A DNA stretch of 64,000 bases from Cupriavidus respiraculi (GTDB lineage Bacteria > Pseudomonadota > Gammaproteobacteria > Burkholderiales > Burkholderiaceae), in contig NZ_CAJZAH010000001.1 in the NCBI RefSeq assembly GCF_914271545.1, positions 310,001-374,000 of the forward strand, read 5' to 3'. Below are positions 18,621 to 27,791 of this stretch, piece after piece. The notes under the pieces were generated by a model. The model saw only the letters and a program-made list of their open reading frames with translations, searched no databases and was not told the DNA's origin. Every line of letters begins with the position of its first letter. Positions within the stretch are counted from its first letter, which is position 1. A program made the translations under genes and the position numbers.

Positions 18621-19550
18621 ATGCCAGACCACAAGATCATTCTCGTCACCGAGGCGCACCGGGGTCTCGGCCGCCTGACCGTGGGCGCTCTGGCCCACGG
18701 GGGCCACACCATCTACGCGGCGATCGATCGCAGCCGAGGCGCGAACCGGCGCGAGGCGGACCGCTTTCGTCGCTATGCACGCGAGCATGGCGTGAATATC
18801 CGCGTCGTCGATCTGGACCCCATGTCCGATGCCGGGGCGGCGTCCGCGCTGGACCGGGTGGTGGACGCGCAAGGACGCGTGGATGTGGTGGTGCAGAACC
18901 CGCAACCCGGACTGTTCGGGCCGGCGGAGGCCTCCACGCCCGCCCAGATCGCGGCCGTCCACGATCGCAGCCTGCTGGGCGCGCAGCGCGTCATGCGGGC
19001 CGCGCTGCCGCATATGCGTCGCCGGTCCGCCGGGCTGGTGGTCTGGATGCTCAGCACCGCCTGCGGCGGCGGCGCGGCGCCTTATCTCGGCGTCTACTGC
19101 GCGCTCATGGCGGGTCTGGAAGCGATGGCGGTCCAGTACGCCCGGGAAGTCGCGCGCTGGGGTGTCGAGACATCGATCGTGATGCCCGGCGCGTTCGGCG
19201 CGGTGGGCAGTCCGCTGGATGCCGATCTTGCGCCCGACGACACGGCGCGGCTGGCGGTCTACGGCTACGGGCAGGCGGGCGACCTGGCGCAGCGCATCCG
19301 CGACGGGCGCCGCGCCGTGCTTCCCCGCGATGACATCCCCGGGGCCGCGGCCGGCGCGGTCGCCATGGTCGTGGATACGCCCGCCGGCGAGCGCCCGTTC
19401 CGGGTCTGTGCGGACCCGGCACAGGATGGCGCCTCGGTCGTGCTGCCGTTGCTGGACCGGGTGCGGGAGGAAATGCTGCGTCGGCTCGGGCTGGAGGAAC
19501 TGCTCGTGCCACATCGCGGGGACGCGCCGCCGGACCGGACTTCGTATTAG
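18621..19550 (+). CDS. SDR-like protein with degenerate active-site motifs
   Basis: A 309-residue Rossmann-fold protein related to short-chain dehydrogenases. The cofactor loop reads TEAHRGLG instead of TGxxxGxG, and the catalytic Tyr-Lys pair reads YCALM (about residue 158) where YxxxK is expected, so the lysine is missing. A serine is present 14 residues before the tyrosine. It may have lost classical dehydrogenase activity. ATG 18621 has only a weak ribosome site. The same frame is open upstream through the 8-bp repeat to a TTG at 18255, so a longer repeat-dependent product is possible but unproven. The 3' end overlaps the convergent AraC gene by 4 bp. Confidence 0.75.
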   Translation: MPDHKIILVTEAHRGLGRLTVGALAHGGHTIYAAIDRSRGANRREADRFRRYAREHGVNIRVVDLDPMSDAGAASALDRVVDAQGRVDVVVQNPQPGLFGPAEASTPAQIAAVHDRSLLGAQRVMRAALPHMRRRSAGLVVWMLSTACGGGAAPYLGVYCALMAGLEAMAVQYAREVARWGVETSIVMPGAFGAVGSPLDADLAPDDTARLAVYGYGQAGDLAQRIRDGRRAVLPRDDIPGAAAGAVAMVVDTPAGERPFRVCADPAQDGASVVLPLLDRVREEMLRRLGLEELLVPHRGDAPPDRTSY

Positions 19551-20482
19551 AGCGCCCGCCGAAACGCCGTAGGGGTGGTGCCGGTGATCTTGCGGAAACT
19601 GGAGGCGAAGGAGGACGGAGTCTGGTAGCCGACGGCCAGTCCGACGGTGGTCACCGGCAGGTCGGTGGTCGCCAGCAGGTGGCGCGCATGGCCGATGCGC
19701 AGCGCCGTCAGCCATTCATGGGGCGTCTGGCCGGTCGCCAGACGGAAGGCGGTGCAGAAGTGAAAGCGGCTCAGCTGCACCAGACCGGCCAGGTCGTCTA
19801 GGCGGATCTCCTGGTCCAGCGCCTCCTGCATATAGCGGGTGACCCGCTTGACCTGCCAGTCGGCCAGCCCCTTGCGCGGCGCCGGCACCGGCAGCGCCGA
19901 GCGGGCCGAATGGCCGCGCACGAGCTGGGCGCACAGCAGGTCCAGCGCCTGGTCGGCGAACAGCGAGGAACTGCTGTCGCCGCGCGCCGCTTCCAGGCTC
20001 AGGATCTCCAGGATGCGCGCCGCGACCGGATCGTCGAAGCAGATCCGTCCGATCAGCTCCACCGGCTCGTCCTGTCCGTGCAATGCCGCCACCGCGGTGC
20101 GCAGCCGTTCGTCCGTCAGGTAGACGTGCGAGACCTCGATCGGCCCCTCCACGTCCCAGCGGCCGTCCTGCCCCTCTGGGATGATGGTGATCGTGCCGGG
20201 CCGCGTGCGCGCGCTGGTCCGCTTCGCGCCGATGCGGCAGCTCGAATCCTGTGCGGCACCGTAGTACGTCATGATGACGTGCGTGGTCATGGCCGGCAGT
20301 GCGGCGTGGAACTCGCCATGCCGCCAGCGTTGCGTGAGCCGCGTACCGCCGCGCAGCACGTCGGTGGCCAGGGCAGGGGGCTGGTCGAGGATGTCACCGA
20401 TCGCGCGGGGGGCGTCGCGGACGTCCATCGGTCCGATGGCTCGCGGTTGTGGGGCGTGCTGGCCGGCTGCGGCAGTGGTCAT
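19547..20482 (-). CDS. AraC-family transcriptional regulator
   Basis: A 311-residue regulator. The N-terminal two-thirds is an effector or dimerisation region. The C-terminal about 100 residues hold the two helix-turn-helix motifs, including LDDLAGLVQLSRFHFCTAFR and VGLAVGYQTPSSFASSFRKITG, with the final P-x-x-(F/Y)R signature. The start at ATG 20482 has AAGGAAAG upstream. It converges on the SDR-like gene with overlapping stop codons. That gene, or the NmrA-cupin pair beyond it, is a plausible target. Confidence 0.92.
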   Translation of the reverse strand: MTTAAAGQHAPQPRAIGPMDVRDAPRAIGDILDQPPALATDVLRGGTRLTQRWRHGEFHAALPAMTTHVIMTYYGAAQDSSCRIGAKRTSARTRPGTITIIPEGQDGRWDVEGPIEVSHVYLTDERLRTAVAALHGQDEPVELIGRICFDDPVAARILEILSLEAARGDSSSSLFADQALDLLCAQLVRGHSARSALPVPAPRKGLADWQVKRVTRYMQEALDQEIRLDDLAGLVQLSRFHFCTAFRLATGQTPHEWLTALRIGHARHLLATTDLPVTTVGLAVGYQTPSSFASSFRKITGTTPTAFRRAL

Positions 20483-20668
20483 GGGTGACTTTCCTTTGTC
20501 CGTCGGACGGCACCGCCGTTTCCGGCCATGGCATGGCGTTTGTGCGCAATGTAGCGGCATATCGCGCGTCGAGCAATGGTGGCCTGGCCCGGCAGAGCGC
20601 GGCAGCGCGGATGCCGGCGCAACCGGTGCCGCGCCGGTGCGGGAAGCCATGTTCGGCCACGCAGGCCG

Positions 20669-21595
20669 CTAAGCCGCCCTGCGTAGTGCGGCAACGAGCC
20701 AGGCCACACCGACGTCCATCATGGCCGCCCTGGGCACGACCAGATTCATCCCGAAGCGACCCAGCGCGATCGGTGCCTCCGCGCAGGCGATGCCGAACCT
20801 GCGGGCATGCAGCGCCGCGAAGCGGCGTGGCACGGCGCAGGCCAGGTCGCTGTCCGCGAGCACCGCGAGCGCGAACAGGAAGTTGGGTACGGTCAGCGCC
20901 ACGCGCCGCGCCAGGCCGCGCTGCGCGAGCACGTTGTCGACAAATCCGTGCGGATCGCCGGCATGCGAGACGACGAGATGCGGGAGCCGGCAGTAGTTCT
21001 CCAGGGTGGGGGCAGCGAGCCAGGGGTGGCCCTGCCTGAGCGCGATCACGAAGTCCTCCTCGTACAGCGTGTGCCGGAGAAATCGCGCCGGAATCTCGCC
21101 GTGCGGAATGATCGCGACGTCCATGGCCTGCGCTTCGAGCTCCACGAGGGCATCGCGCCAGGCCAGCGCCGGGGACGGCTCGCCGTGGCGCGGCAGCAGT
21201 TGGCGGATGCCGACGTCGATGGCGGGCGCGGTGTCCCGCAGGGTGGCCAGCAATGGCGGCAGCACGATGGCTGCGGCGGCGTCGGGCGCGCCGATGGTGA
21301 AACGGCGGCTCGTGCGCGCCGGATCGAAGGGCGTGGCGCACTGGATGACGCCGCGGATGCGGGCGAGGACATCGCCGATCGGGGCGGCCAGCTCCACCGC
21401 GCGGGCCGTCGGCACGACCCCGCGTGGCGTCCGCAGAAACAGCGGATCGCCGAGCAGCGCGCGCAGCCGACGCAGTCCGTGGCTGACGGCGGACGGTGAG
21501 ACGCTGAGCCTTTCGGCCGCGCGCCCGACGTGGCGTTCCTCCATCACGGTTTCGAACAGCACCAGCAGATTGAGGTCGGCCCGGGATAGGTCCAT
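20669..21595 (-). CDS. LysR-family transcriptional regulator
   Basis: A 308-residue LysR regulator with an N-terminal winged helix (LSRADLNLLVLFETVMEERH, then AAERLSVSPSAVSHGLRRLR) and a C-terminal co-inducer domain. I prefer ATG 21595 to the ATG at 21607, because a perfect dyad (21600-21616) covers the upstream codon and MDLSRADLNLL is the usual LysR start. Neither has a strong ribosome site. It is divergent from the SnoaL-like gene and probably controls it and itself. Confidence 0.91.
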   Translation of the reverse strand: MDLSRADLNLLVLFETVMEERHVGRAAERLSVSPSAVSHGLRRLRALLGDPLFLRTPRGVVPTARAVELAAPIGDVLARIRGVIQCATPFDPARTSRRFTIGAPDAAAAIVLPPLLATLRDTAPAIDVGIRQLLPRHGEPSPALAWRDALVELEAQAMDVAIIPHGEIPARFLRHTLYEEDFVIALRQGHPWLAAPTLENYCRLPHLVVSHAGDPHGFVDNVLAQRGLARRVALTVPNFLFALAVLADSDLACAVPRRFAALHARRFGIACAEAPIALGRFGMNLVVPRAAMMDVGVAWLVAALRRAA

Positions 21596-21599
21596 TTGC

Positions 21600-21644
21600 T
21601 TCAGCATATTGCTGAAATCATATCGCTGGCTTCAGCACCCTGAA
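21600..21644. promoter_or_regulatory. Two dyads in the LysR/SnoaL divergent promoter
   Basis: TTCAGCA-TAT-TGCTGAA (21600-21616) is a perfect 7-bp dyad. TTCAG-CACC-CTGAA (21631-21644) is a second, sharing the TTCAG/CTGAA half-sites. Their centres are about 30 bp apart. Two related sites next to the regulator start are the usual LysR recognition and activation layout. Binding is inferred. Confidence 0.55.
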
Positions 21645-21718
21645 AGCGCAGAATCGCGGCATGCCGGCATGGCGCCGGAATCCACCGGGCCAGCGTAGCC
21701 GACGAACAGGAGATGCCG

Positions 21719-22255
21719 ATGCCAGCCATCCGTCGCAAGTTCACCCCCCTCGAACGCGAGACCAGCGGGGACCCAGCATCGACCGCGATGCGGCCCCGCG
21801 TGCCGCTCGATGCGCCGCTCGATGCCCTGATCCGGCGCACCGGCGCCCAGGCGCGGGCGTTCCAGTCCGGCCGCATGCGGGCCTGGTTCCGCCTGCTGCG
21901 GCTGGCAGACGACTTCACGTTGATGCAGCCGTTCGGCGGGCGGGCGAGCCACGGATTCGACGGCAGCCCGGAGCGGCTGGCGCAAATGGCTGTCGACTTC
22001 CGGCATGGCGATGCCGCGATCGAGCTCGAGAAGACCTACGTCTGCGGCGATCTCGCCGTGCTCGTATTCGTCGAGCGCCAGCATGGGGAAGTTCATGGAC
22101 TGCCGTCGCAGGACTGGTCCTTGCGCGTCACGCAAGTCTATCGGCGGCAAGGCGCCGAATGGCGGTTGGCGCATCGCCATGCCGATCCGCTGGTGCGGCG
22201 GCGCAGCGTGGAACAGACTGCGCGGCTGGCGCGCGGGGCCGATATGGCCGAATGA
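21719..22255 (+). CDS. SnoaL/NTF2-like (DUF4440-type) protein
   Basis: A 178-residue protein whose C-terminal part fits the nuclear-transport-factor-2-like cone: FTLMQPFGG near residue 67, ELEKTYVCGDLAVLVFVERQ near 110, and LRVTQVYRRQGAEWRLAHRHADPL near 140, the last very typical of DUF4440 proteins. Such proteins are small enzymes or ligand-binding proteins of varied function. I chose ATG 21719 rather than 21713 because AGGAG (21708-21712) is then at proper spacing. It is divergent from and probably controlled by the LysR gene. Confidence 0.8.
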   Translation: MPAIRRKFTPLERETSGDPASTAMRPRVPLDAPLDALIRRTGAQARAFQSGRMRAWFRLLRLADDFTLMQPFGGRASHGFDGSPERLAQMAVDFRHGDAAIELEKTYVCGDLAVLVFVERQHGEVHGLPSQDWSLRVTQVYRRQGAEWRLAHRHADPLVRRRSVEQTARLARGADMAE

Positions 22256-22296
22256 ACCCGGCGACGGCCGCCATGCGGGAATGCGCGCCAGCCCGC

Positions 22297-22899
22297 CTAC
22301 TGATCGCGCTGCAGGTCCGCCAACAGCTTGCGGCGCTCGCCTCGCCGGCGAATCTGCGCGGTATCGATCGTAGCGCTGTGCACGCGCACCCCCGCGCCTT
22401 CACGGGATAGCAAGAAGCGGCGGCGTGCGCCCACCGGCAAGTCCTCGGAGCCATAGACGCCGAGCACCGCGATCGTCACTGCCTCCACCTCGTCGAGACG
22501 CGCATCGCCTTCGCGCAGCGCCGCGTCCACCAGATGCCTGAAAGACCCGATGTCACGGATGGCGGCGGGCTGGAGCGGACCCTGCCGCGTGCGCTCCAGC
22601 GGGCGGGACGAGCCCGGCTCATCGCTCTCGTGCATTTCGGTGGCGGGCCGGATCAGCGTGCCCTTCGGCGTTTCGAGCGTAATGATGACGCTCAGCACGT
22701 ACACCGGTCCGGCGCTCATGTTGGTCAGGAAGCAGCGCGCCGCCAGCCCGTCTCCGGGGCCGCGGGTGATGAGCAGCGTCGCCCCGAGCTGGCGGCGGTA
22801 GCTGCTGACGAATACGTGCAGGTAGACGATCCAGACGAGCAGGGTGCCGAACCCCGTCAGCGCGGAGATCAGTGCGCTGTGTTCGGTAATCCATTGCAA
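22297..22899 (-). CDS. Single-pass membrane protein, hypothetical
   Basis: A 200-residue protein with one N-terminal transmembrane helix (ALISALTGFGTLLVWIVYLHVFV, about residues 9-31) and a cytoplasmic or periplasmic domain of about 165 residues rich in beta-forming segments (YVLSVIITLETPKG, AVTIAVLGVYG). I chose TTG 22899, which has GAGGAG 6 bp upstream. An ATG/GTG-type start further out (22974) would add 25 low-complexity residues. I do not recognise the family. It is transcribed toward the SnoaL-like gene, leaving 41 bp between the ends. Confidence 0.65.
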   Translation of the reverse strand: MQWITEHSALISALTGFGTLLVWIVYLHVFVSSYRRQLGATLLITRGPGDGLAARCFLTNMSAGPVYVLSVIITLETPKGTLIRPATEMHESDEPGSSRPLERTRQGPLQPAAIRDIGSFRHLVDAALREGDARLDEVEAVTIAVLGVYGSEDLPVGARRRFLLSREGAGVRVHSATIDTAQIRRRGERRKLLADLQRDQ

Positions 22900-23100
22900 A
22901 AGCGGCTCCTCGGGCAGGCAATCGGGAAGGTTCGACCCGCCATCCGGGCGCAAGGTCCCGCCGCGGGTCGGCAAACTGGCGGCGATCTGGCCAGCCGGCC
23001 ATATCGCCGCAAGATCCGTTCCTCGCGGGCGATTCGCCGCGTTGCCCGCGCAAGGCGCGACGCTGCCTTTGCAGTGCGCTGAGTCCGGACAGCTAGCCGC

Positions 23101-24069
23101 CTAGCGGCTGCACGCGTAGATCAGGAAGTCCCGCAGCGCCGTCGCCGACGGCGACAGCTCTCCGCCTTTCTTCCACAGGATGCCGACTTCCATGTCCGGG
23201 GCGGGTATGGCCAGCGGCCGCGCCTCGATCTCCTTGCCTTCGAGCGACCACGGTCGGAACACCATGTCCGACAGCACGGTCACGCCGAAGCCGTGCGCGA
23301 CCAGCCCGCGCAGCGCCTCCATGGAAGTGGTGCGGAACGCGATATCGGGCGCCAGCCGCTTTGCCTGCCAGTAGCGCATCGTCGATTCCTCGCCCTCGTC
23401 CACGGTCAGCAGGATGTAGGGATAGCGGGCGATCTGCTTGAGCGTGGGCGCGCCGCCTTCGAGCAGCGGATGGCCGGGCGCGGCCCACAGCTGCCGCCGG
23501 GAGCGGATCAGCGAACGATGGGCGAACCTGCCGGGGTCGGGGACGTTGGACAGCAGCACGATGCCGAGCTCGATGTCGCCGGACAGCACGCGCGCCTCCA
23601 CCTCGGGCCGCGTGAGGTCGTGCAGCGCCAGCTCGATATGGGGATAGCTGTTGCGAAAGCGCGCCAGCAGGCCGGGCAGGAAGTAGCCCAGCACGGTATA
23701 GCTCGCCGCGATCTTCACGGTGCCTTCCAGCGTATCGAGCCGCACGCGGGGCTGCCGCAGGGCATCGTCCACCGACTCCAGGATGCGCGTGACGTGCTGA
23801 TACAGGTGATTGCCCTCCGCCGTCAGCGCAACGCCGTGCGGCAGCCGGTCGAACAGCCTGACGCCCAGCAGTTGCTCGAGCGCCATCACGGCATTGGTGA
23901 TCGCGGACTGCGAGACGTGTTCTTCCGTCGCCGCCATGGAGAACTGCCCCGTCGCGGCGGCTGAGCGGAAGTAGCGCATCTGGCGCAGCGTGATTTCCTT
24001 TGCTGCCGGGAAGACGCCTTCGACACCGGACTTGCGTCTGCCTGGGGACCGCTTGTCACTGGTGGCCAT
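23101..24069 (-). CDS. LysR-family regulator, likely controller of indolepyruvate oxidoreductase
   Basis: A 322-residue LysR protein. The winged helix (ITLRQMRYFRSAAATGQFSMAATEEHVSQSAITNAVMALE) begins only at residue 26, so there is a basic N-terminal extension (KRSPGRRKSG). The C-terminal part is the usual two-lobed substrate domain. It is divergent from the large oxidoreductase gene, with 112 bp between starts. A dyad-like element (CGGATACCTGTTGTCCG, 24084-24100) lies in that gap and is a candidate binding site. Regulation of the neighbour is inferred from this layout. Confidence 0.91.
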   Translation of the reverse strand: MATSDKRSPGRRKSGVEGVFPAAKEITLRQMRYFRSAAATGQFSMAATEEHVSQSAITNAVMALEQLLGVRLFDRLPHGVALTAEGNHLYQHVTRILESVDDALRQPRVRLDTLEGTVKIAASYTVLGYFLPGLLARFRNSYPHIELALHDLTRPEVEARVLSGDIELGIVLLSNVPDPGRFAHRSLIRSRRQLWAAPGHPLLEGGAPTLKQIARYPYILLTVDEGEESTMRYWQAKRLAPDIAFRTTSMEALRGLVAHGFGVTVLSDMVFRPWSLEGKEIEARPLAIPAPDMEVGILWKKGGELSPSATALRDFLIYACSR

Positions 24070-24181
24070 GGCTATGTGTAAAACGGATACCTGTTGTCCG
24101 AAAGTGTGATTTTACGATACGGGGCACGCTCTCTACACTGGGCCGATCCCTACGAGAAGCCGCACGGCCAGGAGACTCCCC

Positions 24182-27100
24182 GTGAACAGTCCGCTTACCC
24201 CAGAATCCCGGCAGGCCCTTGCCGATGTGCTGGCGTCCACCAGTATCGACGACAAGTACAGCCTGCCGAAGGGCCGCGTGTACATGAGCGGCACCCAGGC
24301 CCTGGTGCGGCTGCCGCTGCTGCAGAAGGCGCGCGACGAGGCTGCGGGTTTGAACACGGCGGGCTTCGTGTCGGGCTATCGCGGATCGCCGCTGGGGGCG
24401 CTCGACATGGCGCTGTGGAAAGCCAAATCGCATCTGGCGGCCAGCGACGTGGTGTTTCAGCCCGGCGTCAACGAGGACCTGGCCGCTACCGCGGTCTGGG
24501 GCACGCAGCAGGTGAACCTGTTTCCCAAGGCCACACGCGACGGCGTGTTCTCGATGTGGTACGGCAAAGGGCCCGGCGTGGATCGCTCGATGGACGTGCT
24601 CAAGCACGGCAACGCGGCGGGCTCCGCCGCGCATGGCGGCGTACTGGTGCTGGCGGGCGACGACCATGCCGCGAAGTCCTCGTCCGTGGCGCACCAGTCC
24701 GAGCACGTGCTGCTCGCCGCAGGCATCCCGGTGCTGTACCCGTCCACTGTCCAGGAATATCTCGACTACGGCCTGCATGGGTGGGCGATGAGCCGGTACT
24801 CCGGCCTGTGGGTCGCCATGAAGTGCGTCACCGACATCGTGGAATCCACCTCCTCGGTGGAGATCGACCCGGAGCGGGTACAAGTGCGCCTGCCCGAAGA
24901 CTTCGCGATGCCGCCCGAGGGATTGAACATCCGCTGGCCCGACTCGCCGCTGGCGCAGGAAGCCCGGCTGCTGGACCACAAGTTCTACGCGGCCCTGGCC
25001 TACGTGCGGGCCAACAAGCTCAACCGCATCGTGCTGGATTCGGACAAGGCCCGCTTCGGCATCATGGCGGCCGGCAAGGCGTACCTCGACGTGCGGCAGG
25101 CGCTGCTGGACCTGGGGCTTGACGACGACACTTGCAGGAGCATCGGCCTGCGGCTGTTCAAGGTCGGCTGCGTCTGGCCGCTGGACGCCCAGGATGCACG
25201 GGAGTTCGCCACCGGGCTGGAGGAAATCCTCGTCGTCGAGGAAAAGCGCCAGATCCTCGAATACGCGCTCAAGGAAGAGCTCTACAACTGGCGCGAGGAC
25301 GTGCGGCCCCGCATCTTCGGCAAGTTCGACGAGCGGGGCAACCAGGGCGGCGAATGGTCGGTTCCGCAGGGCCAGTGGCTGCTGCCCGCCCACTATGAGC
25401 TTTCGCCGGCGCTGATCGCCAAGGCGATCGCCCGGCGGCTGGAGACCTTCACGCTGCCGGACGACGTGCGCGCGCGCATCGCTGCGCGCGTTGCGCTGAT
25501 CCAGGCGAAGGAGCGCGAGCTCGCCAGGCCGCGCGTGGCCGTGGAGCGCAAGCCGTGGTTCTGCTCGGGCTGCCCGCACAACACGTCGACGCGGGTGCCG
25601 GAAGGATCGCGGGCATTGGCCGGCATCGGCTGCCACTACATGGCCATGTGGATGGACCGCAATACCGATACGTTCAGCCAGATGGGCGGGGAAGGGGTGG
25701 CCTGGATCGGCCAGACGCCGTTCACCGACGAGCAGCATGTGTTCGTCAACCTCGGTGACGGCACCTATTTCCACTCGGGCCTGCTCGCCATCCGTGCGGC
25801 GGTCGCGGCCAGCGTCAATATCACCTACAAGATCCTCTTCAACGATGCGGTGGCCATGACGGGCGGCCAGCCCGTGGACGGCGTGCTGACCGTGCCGCAG
25901 ATCACGCATCAGGTCCGCGCCGAAGGCGTGCGCGAGATCGTCATCGTGACCGACGAGCCGGACAAGTACGGCAAGCAGGACGGGCTGGCGCCGGGCGTCA
26001 CGGTGTATCACCGCGACGCGCTGGACGAGGTACAGAAGCGCCTGCGCACCGTCGAAGGGGTCACCATCCTGGTTTACGACCAGACCTGCGCCACCGAAAA
26101 GCGGCGCCGGCGCAAGCAGGGCAAGTATCCCGATCCGGCACGTCGTGCCTTTATCAATGACGCCGTGTGCGAAGGCTGCGGCGATTGTTCGGTGAAGTCC
26201 AACTGCCTGTCGGTCGAGCCGCTGGAGACGCCGCTGGGCACCAAGCGCGCGATCAACCAGTCGTCCTGCAACAAGGACTTCTCGTGCGTGAACGGCTTCT
26301 GCCCGAGCTTCGTGACGGCCGAGGGCGCGCAACTGCGCAAGCCCGCGGCGGCGGCCGATTCGTCCGGCGGGGGCGGCGTGGCAGAGATCCCGTTGCCGCA
26401 GACCATCGCGCTGGAAGGCACGTACGGGATTCTGGTCACCGGCATTGGCGGCACGGGCGTCGTGACCATCGGCGGACTGCTCGGCATGGCCGCTCATCTC
26501 GAACGCAAGGGCGTCACGGTGCTGGACATGGCGGGGCTCGCGCAGAAGGGCGGAGCGGTGCTCAGCCACGTGCAGATCGCCCCCACGCCGGACGACCTGC
26601 ACGCCACCCGCATCGCGACCGGGGAGGCCAGGCTCGTCATCGGCTGCGATGCGATCGTGTCGGCCTCGGCTGAGGCGCTGTCCAAGGTGCAGTGCGGCCG
26701 TACCGCGGCCGCGATCAACAGCGCCAGCACGCCAACGGCGGAATTCCTCGCGAACCCCAAATGGACGTTCCCCGGCGCATCCGCCGAGAACGACATCCGC
26801 GCCGGCGTCGGCGAGCGCTGCGCGTTCATCGACGCCAACGCGTGGGCCGTGACGCTGCTCGGCGATGCCATCTACGCCAACCCGCTGCTGCTGGGTTATG
26901 CCTGGCAGCAAGGCTGGGTTCCGCTGTCGCTGGACAGCCTGATGCGCGCCATCGAGCTGAACGCGGTGGCGGTCGAACGCAACAAGCGGGCGTTCCACTG
27001 GGGGCGCGCGCTCGTTCACCATGGCGAGGACGCGGTGCGTTCCATGGTGGGCGCACCTGGCGGAAAAGCCACGATCGTCGCCATGCCCCAGACGCTGGAC

Positions 27101-27778
27101 GGCATCATCCGCCGCCGGGAAGAGCTGCTGACCGGCTACCAGGACGCAGCCTATGCACGGCGCTATGCCGATGCGGTCGCCCGGGTGCGCACGCTGGAGG
27201 ACAGGCTCGGCCCGGACCGCAAGCGCCCGCTGACCGAAGCCGTGGCGAAGAATCTGGCGAAACTGATGGCGTACAAGGACGAGTACGAGGTGGCCCGGCT
27301 CTATGCCGACCCCGCGTTCACCGACAAGCTGCGCGCACAGTTCGAAGGCGAGCCCGGGCGGGACTACCAGCTGCACTTCTGGCTGGCGCCGCCCAGCCTC
27401 GGCGGGCAGGGCGAAGGGCAGCCCAGAAAGAAGCGGTTCGGCCCCAACACCATGCTGCTGTTCAGGCTGCTCGCGAAGTGCAGGCGGCTGCGCGGCACCC
27501 GCCTCGATCCGTTTGGCCGGACCGAGGAGCGTCGTGCCGAGCGGCAGCTGGTCGAGGACTATTTCGCGCTGCTGGATGAATTCGCCGGCACGCTGACCGC
27601 CGCACGGCTGCCGCTGGCGATCGAGCTGGCGAGCCTGCCCGACGACATCCGCGGCTACGGCCACATCAAGGAAGCCGCGATGCGCAAGGCGGCCGGGCGG
27701 CGCGAGGCGCTGCTGCGCCAGTACCGGTCGGCGCCCGCGGTCTTGCCGCAGGGGCGGGTCGCGAACGGGGCGGCCTAG
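24182..27778 (+). CDS. Indolepyruvate ferredoxin oxidoreductase, fused single-chain type
   Basis: A 1198-residue fused 2-oxoacid:ferredoxin oxidoreductase that oxidatively decarboxylates indolepyruvate or phenylpyruvate-type aryl oxoacids to aryl-acetyl-CoA, using ThDP and iron-sulfur clusters. Order: alpha-like pyrimidine domain at the N-terminus (LNTAGFVSGYRGSPLGALD near 57), central ThDP domain (FCSGCPHNTSTRVPEG near 460; VNLGDGTYFHSG near 523), a cysteine cluster CEGCGDCSVKSNC starting at Cys663, then the gamma/beta-type oxidoreductase domain (TGIGGTGVVTIGGLLGMAA near 755). The length is typical for the proteobacterial fused form. GTG 24182 has AGGAGA upstream. It probably serves aromatic amino-acid breakdown under the divergent LysR. 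Confidence 0.94.
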   Translation: MNSPLTPESRQALADVLASTSIDDKYSLPKGRVYMSGTQALVRLPLLQKARDEAAGLNTAGFVSGYRGSPLGALDMALWKAKSHLAASDVVFQPGVNEDLAATAVWGTQQVNLFPKATRDGVFSMWYGKGPGVDRSMDVLKHGNAAGSAAHGGVLVLAGDDHAAKSSSVAHQSEHVLLAAGIPVLYPSTVQEYLDYGLHGWAMSRYSGLWVAMKCVTDIVESTSSVEIDPERVQVRLPEDFAMPPEGLNIRWPDSPLAQEARLLDHKFYAALAYVRANKLNRIVLDSDKARFGIMAAGKAYLDVRQALLDLGLDDDTCRSIGLRLFKVGCVWPLDAQDAREFATGLEEILVVEEKRQILEYALKEELYNWREDVRPRIFGKFDERGNQGGEWSVPQGQWLLPAHYELSPALIAKAIARRLETFTLPDDVRARIAARVALIQAKERELARPRVAVERKPWFCSGCPHNTSTRVPEGSRALAGIGCHYMAMWMDRNTDTFSQMGGEGVAWIGQTPFTDEQHVFVNLGDGTYFHSGLLAIRAAVAASVNITYKILFNDAVAMTGGQPVDGVLTVPQITHQVRAEGVREIVIVTDEPDKYGKQDGLAPGVTVYHRDALDEVQKRLRTVEGVTILVYDQTCATEKRRRRKQGKYPDPARRAFINDAVCEGCGDCSVKSNCLSVEPLETPLGTKRAINQSSCNKDFSCVNGFCPSFVTAEGAQLRKPAAAADSSGGGGVAEIPLPQTIALEGTYGILVTGIGGTGVVTIGGLLGMAAHLERKGVTVLDMAGLAQKGGAVLSHVQIAPTPDDLHATRIATGEARLVIGCDAIVSASAEALSKVQCGRTAAAINSASTPTAEFLANPKWTFPGASAENDIRAGVGERCAFIDANAWAVTLLGDAIYANPLLLGYAWQQGWVPLSLDSLMRAIELNAVAVERNKRAFHWGRALVHHGEDAVRSMVGAPGGKATIVAMPQTLDGIIRRREELLTGYQDAAYARRYADAVARVRTLEDRLGPDRKRPLTEAVAKNLAKLMAYKDEYEVARLYADPAFTDKLRAQFEGEPGRDYQLHFWLAPPSLGGQGEGQPRKKRFGPNTMLLFRLLAKCRRLRGTRLDPFGRTEERRAERQLVEDYFALLDEFAGTLTAARLPLAIELASLPDDIRGYGHIKEAAMRKAAGRREALLRQYRSAPAVLPQGRVANGAA

Positions 27779-27791
27779 CTCGGAAACGCGT

